Assembly: GCA_947381945.1 (NCBI GenBank) | Contig: CANCXM010000010.1 | Location: forward strand, 1-64,000 | Direction: 5' to 3' | Length of the DNA stretch: 64,000 nt | Origin: an uncultured Muribaculaceae bacterium | Lineage (GTDB): Bacteria; Bacteroidota; Bacteroidia; Bacteroidales; Muribaculaceae | Part shown: piece after piece, positions 45,330 through 52,754 of the stretch | Position numbering within the stretch: position 1 is the stretch's first letter | Layout: the number at the start of each line of letters is the position of its first letter | Made by a program: the position numbers and the translations under genes | The notes under the pieces: model-generated | What the model was told of the DNA's origin: nothing | Databases searched by the model: none | What the model saw: only the letters and a program-made list of their open reading frames with translations

Positions 45330-46826
45330 ATGAAAAAGTCAACTATCTGGTTCCTTACCATAATAATGGCACTCACATTCATAGGTCTGCTTTATATACA
45401 GATAATGTATATGAACAACATGAAGAAGATGCGTGATGACCAGTTCGCCGAGGGAGTGAAACGCTCTCTCTACGCTGTCAGCACCCGGCTGGAGCAGGAC
45501 GAGACAAAACATTTTCTCGAAGAAGATATGGCCACGATGGACACCCAGTTCATCCCACGCACCAATGCTGACGGAACTGTCGATATGAACTACAACTTCA
45601 CCACCTCCGACGGCACCAACTACGACCTAACTCTCAAAGGAAGCGTCGACAAACCCAAGAGCAACAGCTCAATGCGCGAAATCATGCGCGGCAAGTACCT
45701 CTATCAGAAGGGTCTGCTCGACGAAGTCATCTTCAGCATCATCACCCAGTCGAGCAACCGCCCTATCAGCGAACGTGCCGACTCGGCCGAGGTGCGCAGC
45801 TACCTGCGCTCGGAGCTCGACAACAACGGATTAACGCTGCCGTTTGAATTCGCCGTCGTCAACCGCGTCGGCGGAATCGTCTATCGCTCCGAAGGTTATC
45901 ACCCGACACTGAGCGACGAGAACTCAATGTTCATCCAGACGCTCTTCCCCAACGATCCGAAAAACAAGATGTATTACCTGAAGGTCTATTTCCCGACCAA
46001 GAGCGACTATATCTTCGGGTCGATACGCTTCATGATACCATCGTTTATCTTCACCTTCATCCTGCTCGTGACCTTCCTCTGCACCATCATCCTCGCCTTC
46101 CGCCAGAAGAAGCTCACCGAGATGAAAAACGATTTCATAAACAATATGACCCATGAATTCAAGACCCCCATCTCGACCATCTCGCTTGCAGCCCAGATGC
46201 TCAACGACGGTGCGGTCCTGAAATCACCGGCCATGCTGTCACACATATCGACCGTCATCAACGACGAAACCAAGCGCCTGCGCTTCCAGGTCGAGAAAGT
46301 GCTTCAGATGTCGATGTTCGAACGTCAGAAAGCCACCCTCCGCCTCCAGCATGTCGACGCCAACGTGCTCATCGCCAACATCACATCGACTTTCAAGCTC
46401 AAGGTCGAGAAGTATGGCGGAAAGATTGAGGCCGTCCTTGATGCGGAAGACTCTACCGTCAATGTCGACGAGATGCACTTTACCAATGTCATCTTCAACC
46501 TTCTCGACAATGCTGTCAAGTATCGCCGCGAGGAGGAACCGCTGAAGCTCACGGTGAGCACACGCAACGTCAGCGCCCACGGTGTCGAGAAGATAGCCGT
46601 CACCATCGGCGACAACGGCATCGGCATGAAACGCGAGGACCTGAAAAAGATTTTCGAGAAGTTCTACCGCGTCTCCACCGGCAACCGCCACGACGTGAAA
46701 GGCTTCGGTCTCGGTCTGGCCTACGTCAAGAAAATGGTGGGCGAGCTCGGAGGCGAAATCAGTGTCGACAGCGAACTTAATGTAGGAACAAAATTTATAA
46801 TAACATTACCAATAACTAAAAACTAA
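45330..46826 (+). CDS. rprX: Sensor histidine kinase RprX
   Basis: A 498-residue membrane kinase. Transmembrane helices at about 6-27 and 232-256 bracket a periplasmic sensor region of about 200 residues. The HisKA motif NNMTHEFKTPISTISLAAQM has His275. The ATPase domain shows the N-box LLDNAVKYR, DNGIGM and GFGLGLAYVKKM. The protein and its partner match the RprX/RprY system of Bacteroides. The signal is unknown. It is followed 6 bp later by rprY. Confidence 0.92.
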   Translation: MKKSTIWFLTIIMALTFIGLLYIQIMYMNNMKKMRDDQFAEGVKRSLYAVSTRLEQDETKHFLEEDMATMDTQFIPRTNADGTVDMNYNFTTSDGTNYDLTLKGSVDKPKSNSSMREIMRGKYLYQKGLLDEVIFSIITQSSNRPISERADSAEVRSYLRSELDNNGLTLPFEFAVVNRVGGIVYRSEGYHPTLSDENSMFIQTLFPNDPKNKMYYLKVYFPTKSDYIFGSIRFMIPSFIFTFILLVTFLCTIILAFRQKKLTEMKNDFINNMTHEFKTPISTISLAAQMLNDGAVLKSPAMLSHISTVINDETKRLRFQVEKVLQMSMFERQKATLRLQHVDANVLIANITSTFKLKVEKYGGKIEAVLDAEDSTVNVDEMHFTNVIFNLLDNAVKYRREEEPLKLTVSTRNVSAHGVEKIAVTIGDNGIGMKREDLKKIFEKFYRVSTGNRHDVKGFGLGLAYVKKMVGELGGEISVDSELNVGTKFIITLPITKN

Positions 46827-46832
46827 AGAACT

Positions 46833-47540
46833 ATGGAAGAACGTTTGCGCATACTACTTTGCGAAGACGACGAGAACCTCGGTATGCTCCTCCGCGAGTA
46901 TCTTCAAGCCAAAGGTTTCAACGCCGATCTCTTCGCCGACGGGGAAAGCGGCTACAAAGCATTTCTCAAGGGGAAATATGATCTCTGCGTCCTTGATGTG
47001 ATGATGCCCAAAAAAGACGGTTTCGCACTCGCTCAGGAAATAAGAACCGTAAACTCGGAAGTGCCCATCATCTTCCTCACAGCCAAATCGCTCAAGGAAG
47101 ACATTCTCGAAGGATTCAAAATCGGTGCGGATGACTATATCACCAAACCGTTCTCGATGGAGGAACTCGTGTTCCGTATCGAAGCCATCCTCCGCCGCGT
47201 GAAGGGCAAGAAAGGCAAGGAAATCACAATGTACAAGATCGGCAAGTTTACCTTCGACACCCAGAAGCAGGTGCTGCTCATCGACGACAAGGTGACCAAG
47301 CTCACAACCAAGGAATCGGAACTTCTGAGCCTCCTCTGCGCCCACGTCAACGAAATCCTCGAACGCAATTTCGCGCTCAAGACAATCTGGATCGACGACA
47401 ATTACTTCAACGCCCGCTCGATGGACGTCTATATCACCAAGCTCCGCAAGCACCTCAAAGACGACCCCTCAATCGAGATCATCAACATCCACGGCAAGGG
47501 CTACAAGCTCATCGCCCCGGAACTTGAATCGTCGAACTAA
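46833..47540 (+). CDS. rprY: OmpR-family response regulator RprY
   Basis: A 235-residue regulator: receiver domain 1-120 with acidic EDDE (11-14), phospho-acceptor Asp55 in LCVLDVMMPKKDGF and ITKPFSMEEL; winged-helix DNA-binding domain 130-235 (LTTKESELLSLLCAHVNEIL; DVYITKLRKHLKDDPSIEI). It is very close to the Bacteroides RprY sequence, an essential-looking global regulator in that genus. It is co-transcribed with rprX. Confidence 0.94.
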   Translation: MEERLRILLCEDDENLGMLLREYLQAKGFNADLFADGESGYKAFLKGKYDLCVLDVMMPKKDGFALAQEIRTVNSEVPIIFLTAKSLKEDILEGFKIGADDYITKPFSMEELVFRIEAILRRVKGKKGKEITMYKIGKFTFDTQKQVLLIDDKVTKLTTKESELLSLLCAHVNEILERNFALKTIWIDDNYFNARSMDVYITKLRKHLKDDPSIEIINIHGKGYKLIAPELESSN

Positions 47541-47593
47541 CCGACAACCGACCCGTCAACCCGTAAGAACTCATACACACCCCACAATTTTGA

Positions 47594-47632
47594 CCGGCCC
47601 GATGCCTCCTGCTCAGACAGGCGCCGGGCCGG
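47594..47632 (+). terminator. Probable terminator of rprX-rprY
   Basis: GC-rich stem CCGGCCCG (47594-47601) with CGGGCCGG (47625-47632), extended by an inner pairing; the following T-run is weak. Confidence 0.55.
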
Positions 47633-47721
47633 CAATTTGTATCCACCCCGCCGGTCGAGAATATGTCTTTTGAAAAAATGCCGACGGCTTTCGAACACAC
47701 CATTCACTTACAGAACCTCCT

Positions 47722-48756
47722 ATGCAAAGACATACATTGCGCACCATTCTCGCACTAATCCTCGTCAGCCTCACGCTGCAGCTATCCGGACAAGTTTCGG
47801 ACCAATGGGTTCCCGACATCCTCGGCGACGGCTACGAGATGCGCCATATCGAGCAACCCGACGACTACACGGGGCCTGTCATCTCGACGGTCATCCGCAA
47901 GCTCGTCACTCCGAGAATCGACAGCACGACCGTCAACCGCGGCGTGCTATATGTCCACGGATTCAACGACTATTTCTTTCAAGCCGAGATGGGCGACCGT
48001 TTCGTCGAACACGGCTACAACTTCTATGCCGTCGACCTGCGCCGCTACGGGCGTTCACTCGTCAAGGGCGACAAGCCGTTTGACATACGCGACATGTCGT
48101 CATACTTCCAGGATATCGACTCCGCGCTCGTTATCATGAAGCGTCATGGCATCACAGAAATCATCCTCATCGGTCACTCCACCGGCGGACTGACATCGGC
48201 CTACTTTGAAAGCCGTTGCCACCCCGAAGCCATCAAGGCCCTCATCCTCAACAGTCCATTCCTCGATTGGAACCTCGGTTGGAAAGAGAGGTTGATTCCT
48301 GCAATCTCACTCCTCGGGAAGATATGGCCAAGCTTCAAAATCAGCCAGGGAATGTCGACCGCCTACGCCGAAAGCCTGCTCAAACAATATCACGGAGAGT
48401 GGACATATCGCACGGACTGGAAACTCATCCAGTCGCCTCCGGTGACCGCCGGATGGGTGCGCGCCATCACCCGCGCACAGAAAGCCCTGCGCGACGGCAA
48501 GGCCGACATCAGAATTCCCATCCTGCTGCTGTATTCATCCGCAAGTGTCAACGGCTCGGAATGGACACCCGAACACAATCGTGCCGACGGAGTGCTCGAT
48601 GTCAAGGACATAAAGAAATATGGCATGGAGCTGGGCCCCGACGTGACCTGCGCGAAAGTCGAAGGTGGAATGCACGATCTTGTCCTCTCGGCAAAGGATG
48701 TGCGCGAACCGCTCTACCGTTACATCTTCGCCTGGCTTACACAGAAAGGATTGTAG
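47722..48756 (+). CDS. Exported alpha/beta hydrolase (serine aminopeptidase S33 type)
   Basis: A 344-residue protein with an N-terminal signal peptide (LRTILALILVSLTLQLSG) and an alpha/beta-hydrolase domain. The nucleophile elbow is ILIGHSTGGLTS. The oxyanion-hole region is GVLYVHGFNDYFFQ and the acid/His end is VEGGMHDLVLS. It looks like the monoglyceride-lipase/S33 branch; the substrate is unknown. It is monocistronic and located just upstream of ssrA. Confidence 0.87.
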   Translation: MQRHTLRTILALILVSLTLQLSGQVSDQWVPDILGDGYEMRHIEQPDDYTGPVISTVIRKLVTPRIDSTTVNRGVLYVHGFNDYFFQAEMGDRFVEHGYNFYAVDLRRYGRSLVKGDKPFDIRDMSSYFQDIDSALVIMKRHGITEIILIGHSTGGLTSAYFESRCHPEAIKALILNSPFLDWNLGWKERLIPAISLLGKIWPSFKISQGMSTAYAESLLKQYHGEWTYRTDWKLIQSPPVTAGWVRAITRAQKALRDGKADIRIPILLLYSSASVNGSEWTPEHNRADGVLDVKDIKKYGMELGPDVTCAKVEGGMHDLVLSAKDVREPLYRYIFAWLTQKGL

Positions 48757-48832
48757 GCGCAACAGATATGAGTCAATAGAGTACGGTAATTGCGCCACGC
48801 AAAGGTTAATTAGAGTTAAAAACAAATGATTA

Positions 48833-48864
48833 TTTGCATCATCTGCGATTTAGCGCTATCTTTG
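48833..48864 (+). promoter_or_regulatory. Promoter of ssrA
   Basis: TTTG (48833-48836), a 20-bp spacer and TATCTTTG (48857-48864), about 80 bp before the mature 5' end. Confidence 0.75.
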
Positions 48865-48946
48865 TAAACTAATAGCGTCCTACCGCACGGCATGAAATAG
48901 AGATTTCTTGTCTGTCAGGCGCGATTACTTCACTCCAGAAACCTAC

Positions 48947-49344
48947 GGGGCTGACCGGTTTTGACAGCGTGTAGAGGTGGTGAGTAAGCATGCAGAGCAA
49001 TGATGGCTACGCTCTTAAATCAGGGACATCAAAATTTCAAATGGCGAAAACAACTACGCTCTCGCTGCTTAATCGAAGTACAGTAGATTAACTTTATCTC
49101 CGCAACAGTTGCAGAGACGAGACATCACCCGATTGTCCTTTTTCCGAGACGGATCGAACAGGTGGTGCAGGTAAATCGGAAATATGGCGACGAAAGCCTC
49201 GCGACTCGCCGAGAAACTTAGAGGATAAGGTCGAGATTGGTCGTTTCTTGCCTGTCTCAACTCGAAAACCAAGTAGAAACTAAGCATGTAGAAAGCTCAT
49301 TAGTTCCACGTTTGGACGAGGGTTCAAATCCCTCCAGCTCCACA
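48947..49344 (+). ncRNA. ssrA: tmRNA (ssrA)
   Basis: A transfer-messenger RNA of about 397 nt. The 5' end GGGGCTG (from 48947) pairs with CAGCTCC (49335-49341), forming the acceptor stem with the G3-U wobble needed for alanylation; the T-arm sequence GGTTCAAATCC is intact. The tag reading frame is 49043-49072 and encodes GENNYALAA followed by TAA, the Bacteroidales-type degradation tag. The discriminator A (49342) is followed by CAA rather than an encoded CCA, so the CCA end must be added after transcription. A duplicate of the 3' end, with intact ACCA, lies at 51737. tmRNA rescues stalled ribosomes. Confidence 0.95.
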
Positions 49345-49470
49345 AAAATAATAAGCATCAACCTTCAATTGGAGGTTGATGCTTATTATTTTGGTAGCTA
49401 CATTATCAAAAAATAAAGTTTCAACGTATCGTTATGCGCATGGAAAGTATGCAGGCATCTACTGTACGAT
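49325..49470. repeat. Left 146-bp direct repeat (attL-like) at the ssrA 3' end
   Basis: A 146-bp segment starting in the ssrA T-arm, through the acceptor end, the terminator hairpin and about 75 bp beyond. It recurs at 51737-51882 with 4 substitutions and no gaps. Together they bracket the two-gene island. The site, a tmRNA 3' end, is a classical integration target. Confidence 0.92.
49347..49393 (+). terminator. Terminator of ssrA
   Basis: An 18-bp perfect stem (49347-49364 with 49373-49390) then a T-run. It is also copied into the right repeat. Confidence 0.88.
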
Positions 49471-49490
49471 AAAACCTGCGCGGACATTTA

Positions 49491-50069
49491 TTAGAGGCGT
49501 CCGGATTCAAACAGCTTATATAAATTGCTGTATGATTCGCCCTTCGCACCTATTGACTTGGCATTGCTGATGGCAGAAAAAAGGTGATTATCAGCAAGCA
49601 AATCAGACACCCATTGCTCTTTTGAAAGGAATGATTGGTGTTTGCTGAAATTCGGAATATGACGGCGCAGTACATTGATGACATCCTCCGATGTTGCGAA
49701 ATAACGGTTTGTGTTCAGGTAATGGAGCAGAAACCAAAACTCAATCGACGGCATACTGTCGCACAGTATCACTGATGGGTTCCTGGAGTATCTGCGTTGC
49801 ATTTCCTCGAATTTCAGCTTTTCGGCTTGACGGGTACGAGTTACATCCGTATCAAACACGCATACTGCTATCCCGTCATCGGCAAGCACTCGTTCTATCT
49901 GCTTCTGCATTTCATCAAACGTCTGTTCCGTGAAATTACGCGGTTTGCAGGTATATTTGTAGCCGTTCAAACGCTTGAGGTGGGTAAAATAAAACCTCTC
50001 GGTAGCACCTTCGCCAATAATGGTGATGGTGGGATTCTTTATTTTGCGCTCTTTGATTTTTCGTGCCAT
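49491..50069 (-). CDS. RloB-family TOPRIM-like effector (AbiLii-like)
   Basis: A 192-residue protein of the RloB family (PF13707-like). Its TOPRIM-type acidic residues are visible: Glu in ITIIGEGATERFYF, Asp-x-Asp in CVFDTDVTR, and the downstream SMPSIEFWFLLHY motif that marks RloB. TOPRIM-fold partners in OLD/PARIS-type systems act as nucleases or RNases controlled by an ATPase. It starts 10 bp after the ATPase gene and shares its operon; the stop lies 20 bp from the left repeat. Function as an abortive-infection effector is inferred from family and context. RloB was named from ORFs linked to restriction loci. Length is typical. Confidence 0.85.
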   Translation of the reverse strand: MARKIKERKIKNPTITIIGEGATERFYFTHLKRLNGYKYTCKPRNFTEQTFDEMQKQIERVLADDGIAVCVFDTDVTRTRQAEKLKFEEMQRRYSRNPSVILCDSMPSIEFWFLLHYLNTNRYFATSEDVINVLRRHIPNFSKHQSFLSKEQWVSDLLADNHLFSAISNAKSIGAKGESYSNLYKLFESGRL

Positions 50070-50079
50070 AGTTCATTCA

Positions 50080-51261
50080 TCAAAGGACATTAGGCAGTGC
50101 GCCAAACTGACCATTCATGTATGCCCGGTGTATAGATGACAGTTTGTTAAGTCCCTTGAAATCGACAAGAGAAAACAATGTGGTATTTCCATCCTTGCTC
50201 TTTTCGGTAAACCACACGGAATCTTTTCCAAATATATCATCAATATCTTTCAATATCGGATCGTAATGAGTTGAAACCAACAACTGCGATTGATTATCAG
50301 GAGTATTGACAAATTTAGTCAGGATATATTCCATTAAATTGGGGTGCATTGATGCCTCTATTTCATCCACGCACATGAACGCCTGTCGTTTGAGTTGGGT
50401 AAATATCATTGATTCCAACTCAACCATGCGCTTTGTCCCGGTGCTTTGACATGATTCGGGAAGCACATAACTCTCAACCCCTGATTCATTTTCAACCGTA
50501 TGTCCGAAAAGCGCGGCCATTTTCTGAATTTTAATATCGGAAATATTAAAATCAGCTTCCTGTGCGAATTGCAACAGATATTCACGGAAATCCGAACTAT
50601 CTGCAAGCAGTCGCTTTGCATCTTGCGAAAGAACGCCCGATGTTCCGCTTTGCAACGGAAGCATACGACTGTCAATCCAACGTCGCATATTGTCAAGATA
50701 CGGAACAGACACGTTGACTTTCTTCAAGACCGCAAGCACCGACATATTGCGAAGGCAGTTCATTGTCATAACCTCAATTTCAGCGGATGAGAGTTTGACA
50801 ACCGCCGGATTGAAATTGAGTTTGGAGACACCGTTTACATCCTCCCGGCAGAACACCTTCGTCGGGCGGTTTGTAAGATATACAAACAATGCCTCCTTGC
50901 ATACCTTTTCAGGGTTGACAGTCAACTGATACCAGTAGCGTATGCCATCCACATAGAACTTTACATCAAATTCAGTATCATAAGCCAATGCAGTTGAACG
51001 CATAAGGAAAGGCTGCACTTCGGTACCATCATCATTCGTTGCAGGGAGCTTACTCCAGAATGTACGCAAAAACTCCACGGCATCCAAAAGATTGGATTTA
51101 CCGCTGGCATTTGCTCCGAGCACAACGGCGAAACGAAGCAGTTTAACACCATCAGGCATTGTAACGGTACTATTATATCGGTCATCGCCCGATGGCTCGA
51201 AACTCATTTCCACTTCATCGCGGAATGACTTGAAATTTTTAATTCTAAGCTCTTGCAGCAT
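50080..51261 (-). CDS. SMC/ABC-type ATPase (AbiLi/RloA-like)
   Basis: A 393-residue AAA_21-type ATPase with the N-terminal strand MLQELRIKNFKSFRDEVEMS, Walker A VVLGANASGKSNLLDAV, a Walker B region FMCVDEIEASMHPNLMEYI and the H-loop QLLVSTHYDPIL. In this class an ABC ATPase head holds a TOPRIM nuclease inactive until phage signals arrive; the partner is the RloB-like gene next to it. I start at ATG 51259-51261: the frame is open to 51360, but the promoter box sits at 51282-51289, inside that upstream stretch. Order ATPase then RloB matches AbiL operons. Confidence 0.88.
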   Translation of the reverse strand: MLQELRIKNFKSFRDEVEMSFEPSGDDRYNSTVTMPDGVKLLRFAVVLGANASGKSNLLDAVEFLRTFWSKLPATNDDGTEVQPFLMRSTALAYDTEFDVKFYVDGIRYWYQLTVNPEKVCKEALFVYLTNRPTKVFCREDVNGVSKLNFNPAVVKLSSAEIEVMTMNCLRNMSVLAVLKKVNVSVPYLDNMRRWIDSRMLPLQSGTSGVLSQDAKRLLADSSDFREYLLQFAQEADFNISDIKIQKMAALFGHTVENESGVESYVLPESCQSTGTKRMVELESMIFTQLKRQAFMCVDEIEASMHPNLMEYILTKFVNTPDNQSQLLVSTHYDPILKDIDDIFGKDSVWFTEKSKDGNTTLFSLVDFKGLNKLSSIHRAYMNGQFGALPNVL

Positions 51262-51281
51262 ACAGTCGTATTTAGTAGCCT

Positions 51282-51313
51282 CAAAGTTAGCGAATATTTT
51301 TTGAATCAACAAA
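51282..51313 (-). promoter_or_regulatory. Promoter of the island operon
   Basis: On the minus strand, TTTG (51310-51313), a 20-bp spacer and TAACTTTG (51282-51289); the leader to the ATPase ATG is only about 15 nt. Confidence 0.78.
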
Positions 51314-51476
51314 ATCAAACATAGATAAATACAGATTTTAATGCCGAAATATGGATGCAATGCGCTAATTTCAACATTAAAATAAGAAAGATAGTCAATT
51401 TATAGTTGAGCATGGCCGTCAACCTTACATTGAATTAACGATTGTGGTTAAATTTCTTAAAATGAACCTTTAAGGT

Positions 51477-51600
51477 TGGAATAGCGCCAAATATTCACTA
51501 ATTTTGCGGTAAGTCCAAATGCCGCGTTGCGGCACCGCGCACCGGGCTGACGCCCGACATGCGCTTTTGGCTCACACGCGAAATTTTGTTAATTTTGTAA
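51477..51600 (+). ncRNA. Candidate structured small RNA in the island
   Basis: TTG (51477-51479), 19 bp, TAATTTTG (51499-51506) form a consensus plus-strand promoter, overlapped by the palindrome AACCTTTAAGGTT (51466-51478). Directly after lies a GC-rich segment (51514-51570) that folds: CCAAA closes with TTTTGG around hairpins TGCCGC-GTT-GCGGCA and GGGC-TGAC-GCCC. A second promoter (TTTG 51566-51569, 20 bp, TAATTTTG 51590-51597) follows. No reading frame is downstream. It may be an RNA, or a dead promoter region left by recombination. Confidence 0.35.
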
Positions 51601-51736
51601 TAGGGTTTGGAAGCGTCCAAATTCAGAGTAAGAAGAATAGTGTGCGCAGCAGTGCCAACATTCGTTACTGACTCGTTACTATTAAAATTTTGTCAATTAT
51701 AACCAATTGATATAGCTATATTTGGAGCGTTGAAAA

Positions 51737-51882
51737 CAAATCCCTCCAGCTCCACCAAAATAATAAGCATCAACCTTCAATTGGAGGTTGATGCTTATTG
51801 TTTTGGTGTCTACATTATCAAAAAATAAAGTTTCAACGTATCGTTATGCGCATGGAAAGTATGCAGGCATCTACTGTACGAT
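51737..51882. repeat. Right 146-bp direct repeat (attR-like)
   Basis: Second copy of the ssrA 3' end plus terminator and flank (142 of 146 identical to 49325-49470). This copy keeps the encoded ACCA end (51754-51757) that the functional tmRNA has lost, and so looks like the ancestral chromosomal 3' end. Confidence 0.92.
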
Positions 51883-52028
51883 CATCCATGTCAGCCTTGC
51901 GTATGACTTTCGGGGCCTGAATCACGACCTCGTTCAATTCCTGCGTTCCTATTGTGTCTGTCGGTTCCTCCGCAAAAGCGACGTGAGTCCCCGATGAGAG
52001 GATTGCAATGAATAAGATTTTTTACCAT
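51883..52028 (-). pseudogene. 5' remnant of an outer-membrane receptor gene
   Basis: On the minus strand the sequence encodes ILFIAILSSGTHVAFAEEPT (signal peptide) followed by DTIGTQELNEVVIQAPKVIR and KADMD, the usual start of Bacteroidota TonB-dependent or related outer-membrane proteins. The ATG (52026-52028) is out of frame: six A instead of five after it; removing one A gives MVKILFIAIL. The frame ends exactly at the right direct repeat. It is therefore both frameshifted and truncated. The remaining 52029-52241 holds only the promoter of the next gene and a 34-codon open frame of doubtful meaning. Confidence 0.7.
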
Positions 52029-52241
52029 AATCAGATTACTTTTTTATCTCTATGACGCAAAAGCGTGGGAATTGTGACAAGAATTTCTCAACAAATGTTG
52101 AAAAATGCCAATTTTGATGTTGCCGATTTACTGTATCATCAGCTAAATCACAAGAAATCAACATCCGGACAATGGTGATATAACGGAAAAAACATATCTT
52201 TGCAGTATTATGGCAAACGAAATAGTAACTGACATATAATA

Positions 52242-52754
52242 ATGGACACTATCACTAACTGTCAACTGGATTTAGAGACGACTACCCCCGTGGATGAACT
52301 GCGGTTTGAACGCCTTGACGAAAAATTTCAATCAATCCACATTATCAGTACCGTTCTACTGTATCTCATGTTCGGAGCTTTGGCGCTATTTTTATTGATG
52401 ATAGATGATTCTCTGTGGTGCATCATCACCGAATGCGTCATTCTGTCCGCGCTCATTTTAAATCTGACCATACTCCGGAAAGCCTATCTTTTCAGGGGCT
52501 ATGCACTTCGCGAACATGACATCAGCCTGCGCAGAGGAGTGATATTCCCGACTGTGACTACCATCCCCTACAGCAGAATGCAGCAGGTAAGCATCGGCCA
52601 GAACCCAATCTCCAAGATTTTCAACCTCTACTCAGTGACGGTTGTCAACGGTGCACAGACGCAGTCATCATTGATAATACAGGGGCTGACCAAGGAGACT
52701 GCCAATCAAATCAAGAATCTTGTAACAGAAAAAATCCGGTGTGAACATGACTGA
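52242..52754 (+). CDS. Bacterial PH-domain membrane protein (YdbS-like)
   Basis: A 170-residue inner-membrane protein: two adjacent hydrophobic helices (about 34-53 and 58-78; STVLLYLMFGALALFLLMID) and a bPH2 domain (about 80-165; LREHDISLRRGVIFPTVTTI, YSRMQQVSIGQNPISKIFNL). This matches YdbS of the YdbS-YdbT pair. The role is unproven; the pair has been linked to envelope and antimicrobial-peptide resistance in other phyla. It overlaps the next gene by 8 nt, and a -7 box TATCTTTG lies at 52195-52202. Confidence 0.88.
   Translation: MDTITNCQLDLETTTPVDELRFERLDEKFQSIHIISTVLLYLMFGALALFLLMIDDSLWCIITECVILSALILNLTILRKAYLFRGYALREHDISLRRGVIFPTVTTIPYSRMQQVSIGQNPISKIFNLYSVTVVNGAQTQSSLIIQGLTKETANQIKNLVTEKIRCEHD

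Noticed and set aside
49376..49570. 64-codon frame after ssrA, repeated at 51788-51997, suggesting an integrase start
   Set aside because: The shared part is just the duplicated 146-bp repeat; it shows no integrase residues and the two frames diverge at the repeat end.
52074..52178. 34-codon frame (VTRISQQMLKNANFDVADLL start) before the YdbS-like gene
   Set aside because: Protein-like composition but GTG start, no promoter, no recognised family; may be a decayed fragment.
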